Assembly: GCF_018614415.1 (NCBI RefSeq) | Contig: NZ_JAGGOO010000020.1 | Span: 29,482-93,481, forward strand | DNA: 64,000 nucleotides | From: Streptomyces sp. ISL-12 | GTDB taxonomy: Bacteria; Actinomycetota; Actinomycetes; Streptomycetales; Streptomycetaceae | Direction: 5' to 3' | In this document: positions 9,074 to 18,289 of the stretch, piece after piece | How positions within the stretch are numbered: position 1 is the first letter of the stretch | Layout: each line of letters opens with the position of its first letter | The notes under the pieces: model-generated | What the model was told of the DNA's origin: nothing | The model's database searches: none | What the model saw: only the letters and a program-made list of their open reading frames with translations | Translations under genes and position numbers: made by a program

Positions 9074-9493
9074 GGCCGCAGCACGACAGGACACCCGTCT
9101 CCCCGGCGTGGCAGGCGTAAGCGCCGCGCGCCGGGGAAGTGTCCTGACGGGCCCCTCGCGGGGCCCCGGAAGCGGGGGGTTGCACGGGGGGCTTGCGACA
9201 CGCATCGTGCGCCTCCTGTGCGCCCTATGTCGTCACAGAACCTTCCTTCGATAGGCTGTACCGAACCCGCCCGCCGCATATGCCGCGGTGCCGCGCCGTC
9301 TCCGCGGCCGGAAAGCGGACGGAAGCGGCCGGGGGTGCGGTCGCCCGTCCGGGAGGAAGCGGCGGCCCCGGGTTCCCGTACGTCATCGGATGTTCATCGA
9401 CGGTCATGCGACAACGAAGGTCAAGAGACATCGAAAGTCACTGACATCGACAGCCATTCGACCATCACGCAGCTCAAGGAGAGTCAACGAGCG
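9074..9493 (+). other. thrC-thrB intergenic region with two hairpins
   Basis: This 420-base gap opens with a long interrupted stem: AGGACAC and CCCCGGCG (9089-9108) pair with CGCCGGGG and GTGTCCT (9128-9145). A second, simple hairpin GGGCCCC-TCGC-GGGGCCC follows at about 9149-9166. Together they look like a terminator for hom-thrC. The remaining 300 bases to the thrB ATG hold no convincing gene. A promoter for thrB should lie here, but I could not find a standard -35/-10 pair I would defend. Confidence 0.6.
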
Positions 9494-10423
9494 ATGGCCG
9501 GTCCCGCCTTCCGCGCCGCCGCCGTCCGGGTGCGCGTCCCCGCCACCAGCGCCAACCTCGGTCCGGGCTTCGACGCCCTCGGCCTGGCCCTGGGGCTCTA
9601 CGACGACGTGGTCGTCCGGGTGGCCGACTCCGGGCTGCACATCGACATCGCGGGGGAAGGCAGCGAGACGCTGCCGCGCGACGAGAAACACCTGCTCGTA
9701 CGCTCCCTGCGCACCGCCTTCGATCTGCTGGGCGGACAGCCGCGCGGCCTGGAGATCGTCTGCGCCAACCGCATTCCGCACGGCCGCGGCCTGGGTTCCT
9801 CCTCCGCCGCCATCTGCGCCGGCATCGTCGCGGCGCGCGCGGTGACGATAGGCGGCGAGTCCCGTCTCGACGACGCCGCGCTGCTCGACCTCGCCACCGA
9901 GATCGAGGGCCACCCCGACAACGTCGCGGCCTGTCTGCTGGGCGGCTTCACCCTGTCCTGGCTGGAGAGCGGCGCCGCCCGCGCGATCAGGATGGAGCCC
10001 GCCGATTCCATCGTTCCGGTGGTTTTCGTACCGGGGAAGCCGGTACTCACGGAAACGGCGCGCGGACTGCTCCCGCGCTCCGTCCCGCACGTCGACGCCG
10101 CCGCCAACGCCGGCCGCGCCGCGCTGCTCGTCGAGGCCCTGACCAGGCGTCCCGAGCTGCTGCTGCCGGCCACCGAGGACCGCCTCCACCAGGAGTACCG
10201 CGCGCCGGCCATGCCGGAGAGCGCGGCGCTGGTGGAGCGGCTGCGGGGCGACGGCATCCCCGCGGTGATCTCCGGCGCCGGACCCACGGTCATGGCGCTG
10301 GCCGACGCCGGCACCGCCGACAAGGTCGAGGCGCTGGCGGGCGGGGACTGGGCCGCGAACCGGCTGAGCCTGGACCTCAAGGGAGCCTGCGTGCTCCCGC
10401 TCGCGCCCTCCCATGACGTTTAG
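9494..10423 (+). CDS. thrB: Homoserine kinase
   Basis: ATP-dependent phosphorylation of homoserine, the substrate-forming step for ThrC. The 309-residue protein is a GHMP kinase with the N-terminal VRVRVPATSANLGPGFDALG motif, the Gly/Ser-rich ATP loop PHGRGLGSSSAAICAG, EGHPDNVAACLLGG, and the C-terminal motif ISGAGPTVMAL. The ATG at 9494 matches the family start; AAGGAG lies 13 bases upstream, a rather long spacing. It is separated from thrC by a terminator-like region, so it probably has its own promoter although it works in the same pathway. Confidence 0.95.
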   Translation: MAGPAFRAAAVRVRVPATSANLGPGFDALGLALGLYDDVVVRVADSGLHIDIAGEGSETLPRDEKHLLVRSLRTAFDLLGGQPRGLEIVCANRIPHGRGLGSSSAAICAGIVAARAVTIGGESRLDDAALLDLATEIEGHPDNVAACLLGGFTLSWLESGAARAIRMEPADSIVPVVFVPGKPVLTETARGLLPRSVPHVDAAANAGRAALLVEALTRRPELLLPATEDRLHQEYRAPAMPESAALVERLRGDGIPAVISGAGPTVMALADAGTADKVEALAGGDWAANRLSLDLKGACVLPLAPSHDV

Positions 10424-10831
10424 ACGCGCACGGTTGCCGGATTTCGAGAGGGGGAATATTTGTTGGATCCGGTAGTGTTAATCTCAAGTCTGCACCCGGC
10501 GCCACCATGGCGAGGTGCCTCGTGTCCCCGTCCGGGACAGACATTCTTCCGGGAGCCCCCCAAACCGCCTTGTGCGGTGAGCGCCGTACGCGGGCAGTAC
10601 GGCGTCCATCGACACTGAGCGGTCCGGAAACGCTCCGGAACCGGCGCGACCAGGCCACCTGACACAGACACCGGGTGCCACGGCCAGGGGAAGCGCCATC
10701 ACCAGATATCTCTTCCGCCGATTGGGCGGACCACCGCCCCGGCACGGTTCGCACAGCAAGGACCGAAGCCGGACAGCACAACCGGTCGCCGAGCCAGACA
10801 GGCCGACGTCCGCTCCAGGGAAGGACCCTTC
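10424..10831 (+). other. Long leader region upstream of rho
   Basis: 408 bases without a supported gene. A SigR-like promoter motif sits near the beginning (10453-10479), which would give a transcript with a 5' leader of more than 300 bases. The leader contains a small stem TGTCCC/GGGACA (10523-10539) and C-rich, G-poor stretches in its second half. Long leaders upstream of rho are known in other bacteria to mediate Rho autoregulation by early termination; that role here is inference. Confidence 0.5.
10453..10479 (+). promoter_or_regulatory. SigR-like promoter motif upstream of rho
   Basis: GGAAT at 10453-10457 and GTT at 10477-10479 are separated by 19 bases, close to the GGAAT-N18-GTT pattern of the thiol-oxidative-stress sigma factor SigR of Streptomyces. 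The local A/T-rich patch supports a promoter. The spacing is one base longer than the consensus. Confidence 0.4.
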
Positions 10832-12877
10832 GTGAGCGACACCACCGATCTGATGGGCGCACGTGTCGAGGAGACCGCTGCCGCGCCCGCCACGGACGCC
10901 TCCGCGCCTGCCAGCGGTGCCGGCTCCCGGCGGCGCCGCGGTACCGGCCTCGAGGGCATGGTGCTGGCCGAGCTGCAGCAGGTCGCCTCCGGCCTGGGCA
11001 TCAGGGGCACCGCGCGGATGCGCAAGAGCCAGCTGATCGAGGTCATCAAGGAAGCGCAGGCCGCGGGCGGGGCTCCCGCCAAGGCCGCGGACGGCGCCGC
11101 CGAGAGCAAGCCGAAGCGCCGCGCCACCTCCCGGACCCGTACGGGCGACGAGGGCTCCGCCGCCGGCAAGCCGGACAAGGCCGACAAGGCCGAGAAGAAG
11201 GCGGCCAAGGCCACCGACTCCGCCGAGAAGGCCGCGTCGTCCCAGCAGCAGATCGAGATCCCGGGGCAGCCCGCCGCCGACGAGGCCCCCGCAGGCCGCG
11301 GCCGGCGCCGCGCCACCGCCGACGCCGGCAGCCCGGCCGCCGCGACCGAGACGGTCGCCGCCGAGGCCAGGACCGAGCCCAAGGACGCCACGTCCGACCG
11401 GTCGCAGCAGAACAACCAGCACCAGGGCGGTCAGCAGCACCAGGGCGACGGCCGGTCCGACGCCGACGGTGGCGAGGGCCGCCGCCGCGACCGCCGCGAG
11501 CGCGGCCGGGACCGTGACCGGGACCGCCGCAACAAGGGCGACGACCAGCAGAACCAGGGCGGCGGCCAGCAGCGCCAGCAGCAGGGCGGCGGACGCCAGG
11601 ACCGCAACAACGGTCCGCAGGACGACGGCTACGACGACGACGCGGGCGGCCGGCGCGGCCGTCGCGGGCGCTACCGCGACCGCCGGGGCCGTCGCGGACG
11701 CGACGACATCGCCGCCGAGCCGCAGATCACCGAGGACGACGTCCTGATCCCGGTCGCGGGCATCCTCGACATCCTCGACAACTACGCGTTCATCCGCACC
11801 TCCGGCTACCTGCCGGGCCCCAACGACGTGTACGTCTCCCTCGCCCAGGTCCGCAAGAACGGCCTGCGCAAGGGCGACCACATCACCGGCGCGGTCCGCC
11901 AGCCGAAGGAGGGCGAGCGGCGCGAGAAGTTCAACGCGCTGGTCCGCCTCGACTCCGTCAACGGCATGGCGCCCGAACACGGCCGCGGACGACCGGAGTT
12001 CAACAAGCTCACCCCGCTGTACCCGCAGGACCGCCTCCGCCTGGAGACGGACCCGGGCGTGCTGACCACGCGGATCATCGACCTCGTGTCGCCGATCGGC
12101 AAGGGCCAGCGCGGTCTGATCGTGGCCCCGCCGAAGACCGGCAAGACCATGATCATGCAGGCGGTCGCCAACGCCATCACGCACAACAACCCCGAGTGCC
12201 ACCTGATGGTCGTCCTCGTCGACGAGCGTCCGGAAGAGGTCACCGACATGCAGCGGTCGGTGAAGGGCGAGGTCATCTCCTCGACCTTCGACCGCCCGGC
12301 CGAGGACCACACCACCGTCGCCGAGCTGGCCATCGAGCGTGCCAAGCGCCTCGTCGAGCTGGGTCACGACGTGGTCGTGCTGCTCGACTCGATCACGCGT
12401 CTGGGCCGTGCGTACAACCTCGCCGCCCCGGCCTCCGGCCGCATCCTCTCCGGTGGTGTCGACTCGACCGCCCTGTACCCGCCCAAGCGCTTCTTCGGCG
12501 CCGCGCGCAACATCGAGGACGGCGGCTCGCTGACCATCCTCGCCACCGCGCTCGTCGACACCGGGTCCCGCATGGACGAGGTGATCTTCGAGGAGTTCAA
12601 GGGCACCGGCAACATGGAGCTCAAGCTCGACCGGAAGCTCGCCGACAAGCGCATCTTCCCCGCGGTGGACGTCGACGCGTCCGGCACCCGCAAGGAGGAG
12701 ATCCTGCTGGGCGGCGAGGAGCTGGGCATCGTCTGGAAGCTGCGCCGGGTGCTGCACGCGCTCGACTCCCAGCAGGCGATCGAGCTGCTCCTCGACAAGA
12801 TGAAGCAGACGAAGTCGAACGCCGAGTTCCTGCTCCAGATCCAGAAGACGACCCCGACGCCCGGCAACGGCGACTGA
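10832..12877 (+). CDS. rho: Transcription termination factor Rho
   Basis: Hexameric RNA-dependent ATPase that ends transcription at C-rich unstructured RNA. The 681-residue protein is much longer than E. coli Rho (419). An N-terminal Rho_N helical domain (about 36-75) is followed by an insertion of about 200 residues rich in Arg, Gly, Asp, Gln and Asn, as in actinobacterial Rho proteins. The cold-shock-like RNA-binding domain follows from about 305 ([16 protein letters not shown]). The ATPase core has the P-loop at 431-439 (APPKTGKT) and Walker B at [15 protein letters not shown]. The insert probably adds RNA-binding capacity. The GTG start at 10832 has AGGGAAGGA upstream. Confidence 0.97.
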   Translation: MSDTTDLMGARVEETAAAPATDASAPASGAGSRRRRGTGLEGMVLAELQQVASGLGIRGTARMRKSQLIEVIKEAQAAGGAPAKAADGAAESKPKRRATSRTRTGDEGSAAGKPDKADKAEKKAAKATDSAEKAASSQQQIEIPGQPAADEAPAGRGRRRATADAGSPAAATETVAAEARTEPKDATSDRSQQNNQHQGGQQHQGDGRSDADGGEGRRRDRRERGRDRDRDRRNKGDDQQNQGGGQQRQQQGGGRQDRNNGPQDDGYDDDAGGRRGRRGRYRDRRGRRGRDDIAAEPQITEDDVLIPVAGILDILDNYAFIRTSGYLPGPNDVYVSLAQVRKNGLRKGDHITGAVRQPKEGERREKFNALVRLDSVNGMAPEHGRGRPEFNKLTPLYPQDRLRLETDPGVLTTRIIDLVSPIGKGQRGLIVAPPKTGKTMIMQAVANAITHNNPECHLMVVLVDERPEEVTDMQRSVKGEVISSTFDRPAEDHTTVAELAIERAKRLVELGHDVVVLLDSITRLGRAYNLAAPASGRILSGGVDSTALYPPKRFFGAARNIEDGGSLTILATALVDTGSRMDEVIFEEFKGTGNMELKLDRKLADKRIFPAVDVDASGTRKEEILLGGEELGIVWKLRRVLHALDSQQAIELLLDKMKQTKSNAEFLLQIQKTTPTPGNGD

Positions 12878-13208
12878 GGTCACCTGTCGCACCAGCAGCG
12901 AAGGCCGCTCCCGCACCACGGGGGGCGGCCTTCCGCATGTGCGGGTCCGGGAGACCTTTCCCACACGGAGCGTGTCCGTCCGCAGGACGAGCAGACCGCC
13001 CGACACGGGAGAAAGCCCAGGTCAGCAGTGGGTCTGCCGACGAGTCCGGCCACGCACGGTCACCGGCACGGCACAGCTCGCGCACAGTGCCCCGTGCAAC
13101 CCTTGCCCGGGTTTCTCCGTCTGGCCGAACGGGGTGACGATGGTGCCGTAGAGAAGACCCGGCACCGACAGCAGGGGGTACAGCCGCCGCACGAGAGTCG
13201 AGGAGCAC
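12878..13208 (+). other. rho-LCP gene intergenic region
   Basis: 331 bases. It begins with the rho terminator (12900-12933). The remaining sequence to the next ATG contains no supported gene. A promoter for the LCP gene is expected, but no clear motif is seen. Confidence 0.5.
12900..12933 (+). terminator. Rho gene terminator hairpin
   Basis: GAAGGCCGC (12900-12908) pairs exactly with GCGGCCTTC (12925-12933), just after the rho stop codon. No U tract follows, as is usual for Streptomyces terminators. Confidence 0.75.
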
Positions 13209-14348
13209 ATGTCTGCCGAGCGCACGCCGGAACCCGGCATACCGGGGGAGGCCGGCACCAGCGGGCCGCGCCACCGGGGCAAGGGACGCCGCCGCAAGCC
13301 CCGCAGCGGACGGCGCAAGGGCCTGCTGGTCGCGGCCTGGACCACGGCGGGCATCGTCGTCCTGGGCGGCAGCGGCGCCGGCTACCTCTACTTCAAGCTG
13401 AACGGCAACCTCAAGAGCGTCGACATCGACCAGGCCCTCGGCACCGACCGGCCGGCCAAGGCCGACAACGGCTCCCAGAACATCCTCGTCCTCGGCTCCG
13501 ACACCCGCGCCGACGGCAACGACAAGGTCGGCGGCGGCACCGACGACGGCACTGCCCGCTCCGACACCGCGATGGTCGTGCACGTCTACGAGGGCCACAA
13601 GAAGGCCAGCGTGGTCTCCGTCCCGCGCGACACCATCGTCGACCGCCCCGAGTGCACCGACACCTCCGGCACGGTGCACGACGCCGCGAGCGGCGTGATG
13701 TTCAACTCCGCGTACGCCACCGGCGGCGCCGCCTGCGCCGTCAAGACCGTCGAGTCGCTGAGCGGCCTGCGCATGGACCACTACCTGGAGGTCGACTTCA
13801 GCGGCTTCCAGCAGCTCATCGACGAACTGGGCGGCGTCGAGATCACCACCACGCAGGACATCTCCGACCCCGACAGCCACCTCGACCTCAAGGCCGGCAC
13901 CCACACCCTCGACGGCGAGCAGGCCCTCGGCCTGGTCCGCACCCGGCACGGCGTCGGCGACGGCTCCGACCTCGGCCGCATCCAGCTCCAGCAGGCGTTC
14001 GTCAAGGCCCTGGTGGAGCGGGTCAAGGACATCGGCGTCCTCACCAACCCCAAGAAGCTCGTCGACCTCGCCGACACCGCCACCAAGACGGTGACCACCG
14101 ACACTGGCCTCGGCTCGGTGAACAAGCTGATGTCCTTCGCCGCCGGCCTGAAGAACATCACCCCGGCCCACATGAACATGGTCACGATGCCCGTCCAGTA
14201 CGACCCGGCCGACGGCAACCGGGTCCTGGTGGAGGAGACCAAGGCCCAGCAGGTATGGGCGGCCCTGAAGGCCGACAAGCCGATCCCCAGGACGGCCACC
14301 GAAAACACGGCAGCCGGCGGAGCCAAGGGCGTCGTAAGCGCCCCGTAG
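13209..14348 (+). CDS. LytR-CpsA-Psr (LCP) family cell-wall transferase
   Basis: LCP proteins transfer polyprenyl-phosphate-linked glycopolymers (teichoic-type or other wall polymers) to peptidoglycan on the outer face of the membrane. The 379-residue protein has a basic cytosolic N terminus, one membrane segment at about 38-62, and an extracellular LCP domain. Typical motifs are ILVLGSDTR, SDTAMVVHV, the Arg-Asp of SVPRDTIVD, the YATGGAACAVKTVESL block and LVRTRHGVGDGSDLGRIQLQQ. The ATG is preceded by GGAG. It is flanked by rho and rpmE but is not part of either transcript by the look of the hairpins around it. The exact polymer is unknown. Confidence 0.9.
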   Translation: MSAERTPEPGIPGEAGTSGPRHRGKGRRRKPRSGRRKGLLVAAWTTAGIVVLGGSGAGYLYFKLNGNLKSVDIDQALGTDRPAKADNGSQNILVLGSDTRADGNDKVGGGTDDGTARSDTAMVVHVYEGHKKASVVSVPRDTIVDRPECTDTSGTVHDAASGVMFNSAYATGGAACAVKTVESLSGLRMDHYLEVDFSGFQQLIDELGGVEITTTQDISDPDSHLDLKAGTHTLDGEQALGLVRTRHGVGDGSDLGRIQLQQAFVKALVERVKDIGVLTNPKKLVDLADTATKTVTTDTGLGSVNKLMSFAAGLKNITPAHMNMVTMPVQYDPADGNRVLVEETKAQQVWAALKADKPIPRTATENTAAGGAKGVVSAP

Positions 14349-14411
14349 GGGCGCGGGGCTGCGACATGTGCGGCTCCGCCGCGCGGCGCGACCAGCCCCC
14401 ACCGGCCCGCA

Positions 14412-14437
14412 GGGAATATCGAACCCCCGCCCCCGTT
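14412..14437 (+). promoter_or_regulatory. SigR-like promoter for rpmE
   Basis: GGGAAT (14412-14417) and GTT (14435-14437) are 17 bases apart, near the SigR pattern GGGAAT-N18-GTT. From memory, an rpmE (L31) gene is among the SigR-controlled genes reported in S. coelicolor, which fits the position about 100 bases before the rpmE start. A short stem CCCCC-GTTTT-GGGGG (14430-14444) overlaps the -10 side and could also serve as the LCP gene's terminator. Confidence 0.5.
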
Positions 14438-14540
14438 TTGGGGGATGGCCCCAGTCCTGGCAGACTGGTACGTCGGCTCCGGTTCACGCCCCCGCATCCC
14501 GCGGCAGCGACCCGGCGCCCTCCCGAACCTAGGAGACACC

Positions 14541-14765
14541 TTGAAGCGCGACATCCACCCCGAGTACGTCGAGACGCAGGTCAGCTGCACCTGTGGCGCG
14601 TCGTTCACCACCCGCAGCACCATCGAGTCCGGCACCATCCGTGCCGAGGTCTGCTCCGAGTGCCACCCGTTCTACACGGGCAAGCAGAAGATCCTCGACA
14701 CCGGTGGCCGTGTGGCCCGCTTCGAGGCCCGCTTCGGCAAGGCTGCCGCCGGCTCCAAGAAGTAG
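14541..14765 (+). CDS. rpmE: Ribosomal protein bL31 (zinc-binding form)
   Basis: Component of the 50S subunit, contributing to the bridge with the 30S head. The 74-residue protein starts with TTG after AGGAG (14531-14535). Cys16, Cys18, Cys38 and Cys41 form the CxC...CxxC zinc site of the C+ type, as opposed to the zinc-free paralogue induced in zinc starvation. HPFYTGKQ and the Arg-rich C terminus are typical of L31. It precedes prfA. Confidence 0.95.
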   Translation: MKRDIHPEYVETQVSCTCGASFTTRSTIESGTIRAEVCSECHPFYTGKQKILDTGGRVARFEARFGKAAAGSKK

Positions 14766-14887
14766 CGAGCCCCGATTCGCCGGTCCACGGCCGCGCCCCC
14801 TCACCGGGCGCGCCGGGACCGGCGTTTTTGGTCGCCCGCCTTCGCCCCCCCTTCCCGCAGTAGCCGTCGCAGTAGCAGGAGCCCAAG

Positions 14888-15964
14888 ATGTTCGAGGCCG
14901 TCGAGGAACTCGTCGCCGAGCACGCCGACCTGGAGAAGAAGCTCGCCGACCCGTCGGTCCACTCCGACCAGGCCAACGCGCGCAAGCTGAACAAGCGGTA
15001 CGCCGAGCTGACCCCGATCGTCGCCACGTTCCGCTCCTGGAAGCAGACCGGCGACGACATCGAGACCGCGCGCGAGTTCATCGCCGACGACCCCGACTTC
15101 GCCGCCGAGGTCAAGGAGCTGGAGAAGCAGCGCGAGGAGCTGACCGAGAAGCTGCGGCTGCTGCTCGTCCCGCGCGACCCCAGCGACGACAAGGACGTCA
15201 TCCTGGAGATCAAGGCGGGCGCCGGCGGCGACGAGTCGGCCCTCTTCGCGGGCGACCTGCTGCGCATGTACCTGCGGTACGCCGAGCGGGTCGGCTGGAA
15301 GACCGAGATCATCGACTCCACCGAGTCCGAGCTGGGCGGCTACAAGGACGTCCAGGTCGCCGTGAAGACCAAGGGCGGCCAGGGCGCCACCGAGCCCGGC
15401 CAGGGCGTCTGGGCGCGGCTGAAGTACGAGGGCGGCGTGCACCGCGTGCAGCGCGTGCCGGCCACCGAGTCGCAGGGCCGCATCCACACCTCCGCGGCCG
15501 GTGTCCTCGTGACCCCCGAGGCCGAGGAGATCGACGTCGAGATCAACCCCAACGACCTGCGCATCGACGTCTACCGCTCCTCCGGGCCCGGCGGGCAGTC
15601 CGTCAACACGACCGACTCCGCGGTGCGCATCACGCACCTGCCCACCGGCGTCGTCGCCTCCTGCCAGAACGAGAAGAGCCAGCTGCAGAACAAGGAGCAG
15701 GCGATGCGTATCCTGCGCTCCAGGCTGCTCGCCGCGGCGCAGGAGGAGGCGGAGAAGGAGGCCGCCGACGCCCGCCGCAGCCAGGTCCGCACCGTCGACC
15801 GCTCCGAGAAGATCCGTACGTACAACTTCCCGGAGAACCGCATCTCCGACCACCGCGTCGGCTTCAAGGCGTACAACCTGGACCAGGTCCTGGACGGCGA
15901 CCTCGACGCGGTGATCCAGGCGTGCGTCGACGCGGACTCGGCCGCCAAGCTCGCGGCCGCCTGA
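14888..15964 (+). CDS. prfA: Peptide chain release factor 1
   Basis: Recognises UAA and UAG stop codons and triggers peptide release. The 358-residue protein has the RF1-type codon-recognition motif PAT (in [11 protein letters not shown]2 would have SPF), followed by the catalytic GGQ loop at 235-237 ([10 protein letters not shown]). The N-terminal helical domain is of normal length. It is followed 37 bases later by prmC, whose product methylates the Gln of this GGQ. Confidence 0.97.
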   Translation: MFEAVEELVAEHADLEKKLADPSVHSDQANARKLNKRYAELTPIVATFRSWKQTGDDIETAREFIADDPDFAAEVKELEKQREELTEKLRLLLVPRDPSDDKDVILEIKAGAGGDESALFAGDLLRMYLRYAERVGWKTEIIDSTESELGGYKDVQVAVKTKGGQGATEPGQGVWARLKYEGGVHRVQRVPATESQGRIHTSAAGVLVTPEAEEIDVEINPNDLRIDVYRSSGPGGQSVNTTDSAVRITHLPTGVVASCQNEKSQLQNKEQAMRILRSRLLAAAQEEAEKEAADARRSQVRTVDRSEKIRTYNFPENRISDHRVGFKAYNLDQVLDGDLDAVIQACVDADSAAKLAAA

Positions 15965-16001
15965 ACCAGCACCGGACCCAGCTCAGCTTCGGAGGACCAG
16001 C

Positions 16002-16847
16002 GTGAACCTGCTGCTCGCGGAGGTGGCCCAGGCCACCATGCGGCTGGCCGACGCCGGCGTGCCCTCGCCGCGCACCGACGCGGAGGAGCTCGCCGCGTAT
16101 CTGCACGGCGTCAAGCGGAGCGAGCTGCACACCGTCAAGGACGCGGACTTCGACGCCCGGTACTGGGAGGTCATCGCCCGCCGCGAGGCCCGTGAGCCGC
16201 TCCAGCACATCACCGGACGCGCCTACTTCCGGTACCTGGAGCTCCAGGTCGGCCCCGGGGTGTTCGTGCCGCGTCCGGAGACCGAGTCGGTCGTCGGCTG
16301 GGCCATAGACGCCGTACGCGCCATGGACGTCGTCGAGCCCTGCATCGTCGACCTGTGCACCGGCTCCGGCGCCATCGCGCTCGCCCTCGCCCAGGAGGTG
16401 CCCCGCTCCCGCGTGCACGCCGTGGAGCTGAGCGAGGACGCCCTGGTGTGGACGCGGAAGAACATGGAGGGGTCCAGGGTCGACCTGCGCCAGGGCGACG
16501 CCCTGACGGCCTTCCCGGACCTCGACGGCCAGGTCGACCTGGTGGTCTCCAACCCGCCGTACATCCCGCTCACCGAGTGGGAGTACGTCGCCCCCGAGGC
16601 CCGCGACCACGATCCCGAGCTGGCGCTGTTCTCCGGCGAGGACGGCCTCGACCTGATCCGCGGCCTGGAGCGCACCGCGCACCGGCTGCTGCGTCCCGGC
16701 GGCGTGGTCGTCGTCGAGCACGCCGACACCCAGGGCGGCCAGGTGCCCTGGATCTTCACCGAGGAGCGGGGCTGGGCCGACGCGGCCGACCACCCCGACC
16801 TCAACAACCGGCCCCGGTTCGCGACCGCCCGCAAGGCGCTGCCGTGA
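16002..16847 (+). CDS. prmC: Release factor glutamine methyltransferase
   Basis: SAM-dependent N5-methylation of the GGQ glutamine of RF1 and RF2, which raises termination efficiency. The 281-residue protein has an N-terminal helical RF-binding domain, a Rossmann methyltransferase core with the SAM motif VDLCTGSGAIAL, and the catalytic NPPY at 184-187 followed by IPLTEWEYV. The GTG start follows GGAGG. It is directly downstream of its substrate gene prfA and upstream of tsaC, a widely conserved order. Confidence 0.96.
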   Translation: MNLLLAEVAQATMRLADAGVPSPRTDAEELAAYLHGVKRSELHTVKDADFDARYWEVIARREAREPLQHITGRAYFRYLELQVGPGVFVPRPETESVVGWAIDAVRAMDVVEPCIVDLCTGSGAIALALAQEVPRSRVHAVELSEDALVWTRKNMEGSRVDLRQGDALTAFPDLDGQVDLVVSNPPYIPLTEWEYVAPEARDHDPELALFSGEDGLDLIRGLERTAHRLLRPGGVVVVEHADTQGGQVPWIFTEERGWADAADHPDLNNRPRFATARKALP

Positions 16848-16899
16848 CCCGTCCTGACACTTCTATCTCGCAGTACGTGTACGAGGAGGACCGCTAGAC

Positions 16900-17547
16900 A
16901 TGGCACGGCGATACGACACCAATGACGCGACCGACCGCGTGACGGGTCTGCGTGAGGCCGCGTCCGCGGTCCGCCGTGGCGAGCTGGTGGTGCTGCCGAC
17001 GGACACCGTGTACGGCATCGGCGCCGACGCCTTCTCCGCGGAGGCCGTCGGCGACCTGCTGGAGGCCAAGGGCCGTGGCCGCAACATGCCCAGCCCCGTC
17101 CTCATCGGCTCCCCGAACACCCTGCACGGCCTGGTCACCGACTTCTCCGAGCTGGCCTGGGAGCTGGTCGACGCCTTCTGGCCGGGCGCGCTCACCCTGG
17201 TCGCCAAGCACCAGCCGTCCCTCCAGTGGGACCTCGGTGACACCCGGGGCACCGTCGCCGTGCGCATGCCGCTGCACCCGGTCGCCATCGAGCTGCTCAC
17301 CGAGTTCGGCCCGATGGCCGTCTCCTCCGCCAACCTCACCGGCCACCCGGCGCCGGAGGACTGCGACGCCGCCCAGCAGATGCTCGGCGACTCCGTCTCC
17401 GTCTACCTGGACGGCGGCCCCACCCCGGGCAACGTCCCGTCCTCCATCGTCGACGTCACCCGCGAGGTCCCGGTGCTGCTGCGGGCCGGCGCGCTGTCGG
17501 CGGAGGAACTGAGGAAGGTCGTACCCGACCTCGAGGTGGCGAATTGA
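16900..17547 (+). CDS. tsaC: L-threonylcarbamoyladenylate synthase (TsaC/Sua5 family)
   Basis: Makes threonylcarbamoyl-AMP from threonine, bicarbonate and ATP, the first step of the universal t6A37 modification of ANN-decoding tRNAs. The 215-residue YrdC-domain protein shows VLPTDTVYGIGADAF (substrate pocket), a KGRGRNMP basic loop, FWPGALTLV, VAVRMPLHP and SSANLTGHPAP. It lacks the extra C-terminal Sua5 domain, so it is the short form. Its stop overlaps the TTG start of the next gene by four bases. Confidence 0.93.
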   Translation: MARRYDTNDATDRVTGLREAASAVRRGELVVLPTDTVYGIGADAFSAEAVGDLLEAKGRGRNMPSPVLIGSPNTLHGLVTDFSELAWELVDAFWPGALTLVAKHQPSLQWDLGDTRGTVAVRMPLHPVAIELLTEFGPMAVSSANLTGHPAPEDCDAAQQMLGDSVSVYLDGGPTPGNVPSSIVDVTREVPVLLRAGALSAEELRKVVPDLEVAN

Positions 17548-18215
17548 CGGCCCCTGAGGCGGGGCGTGGCATAGGCGGTATCAACGAGCAGACGACCACC
17601 TTCGTCGGCCTGCCGCGCGACAGCTTCCGCATCCTCCACGTCAGCACCGGCAACGTGTGCCGCTCGCCCATCACCGAGCGGCTGACCCGGCACTTCGTGA
17701 CGGAGCGGCTCGGCATCCTGGGCGGCGGGCTCGTCGTGGAGAGCGCGGGCACCTGGGGGCACGAGGGCGCCCCGATGGAGGCCAACGCGGAGACCGTGCT
17801 GGCCGACTTCGGCGCGGACGCCACCGGCTTCACCGGCCGCGAGCTGCTCGACGAGCACGTCATCCGCGCCGACCTGGTGCTCACCGCGACCCGCGACCAC
17901 CGCGCCCAGGTCATCTCCATGGGCCACTCCGCGGGCCTGCGCACCTTCACGCTGAAGGAGTTCACGCGTCTGGTGAACGCCATCGACCCGGCCACCCTGC
18001 CCTCGCTGGAGGAGGGCCTGGTCACCCGTGCCCGCGCCCTGGTCCGGGCCGCGGCGGCGCTGCGCGGATGGCTGCTGGCCCCGACCGCCGAGGCGGACGA
18101 GGTCTACGACCCGTACGGGGCGCCCCTGCCGTTCTTCCGGTCGATCGGGGACGAGATACACCAGGCACTCGATCCCGTGGTCACCGCCCTCACCGGCGTA
18201 CCCGCCCGGACCTGA
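17544..18215 (+). CDS. Low-molecular-weight phosphatase-fold protein with Ser at the nucleophile position
   Basis: 223 residues of the low-molecular-weight protein-tyrosine-phosphatase/arsenate-reductase family, with an N-terminal extension of about 25 residues. The phosphate-binding loop reads VSTGNVCRSPITE. In classical enzymes the loop is VCxGNxCRSP and the first Cys is the nucleophile; here that position is Ser34 (codon AGC), while the second Cys (Cys39), the loop Arg (Arg40) and a C-terminal DPY containing the general-acid Asp are kept. It may be inactive as a Cys-dependent phosphatase, or act as a phospho-residue binder. Its TTG start overlaps the tsaC stop (TTGA), so the two are coupled. 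Confidence 0.82.
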   Translation: MTAPEAGRGIGGINEQTTTFVGLPRDSFRILHVSTGNVCRSPITERLTRHFVTERLGILGGGLVVESAGTWGHEGAPMEANAETVLADFGADATGFTGRELLDEHVIRADLVLTATRDHRAQVISMGHSAGLRTFTLKEFTRLVNAIDPATLPSLEEGLVTRARALVRAAAALRGWLLAPTAEADEVYDPYGAPLPFFRSIGDEIHQALDPVVTALTGVPART

Positions 18216-18289
18216 CGACCGCGCGCACCGGACGCGCCGGGCCTACTGTGGACTGAGCCAGACACCTCGCAGCACGTCCGGAGTGCGCC

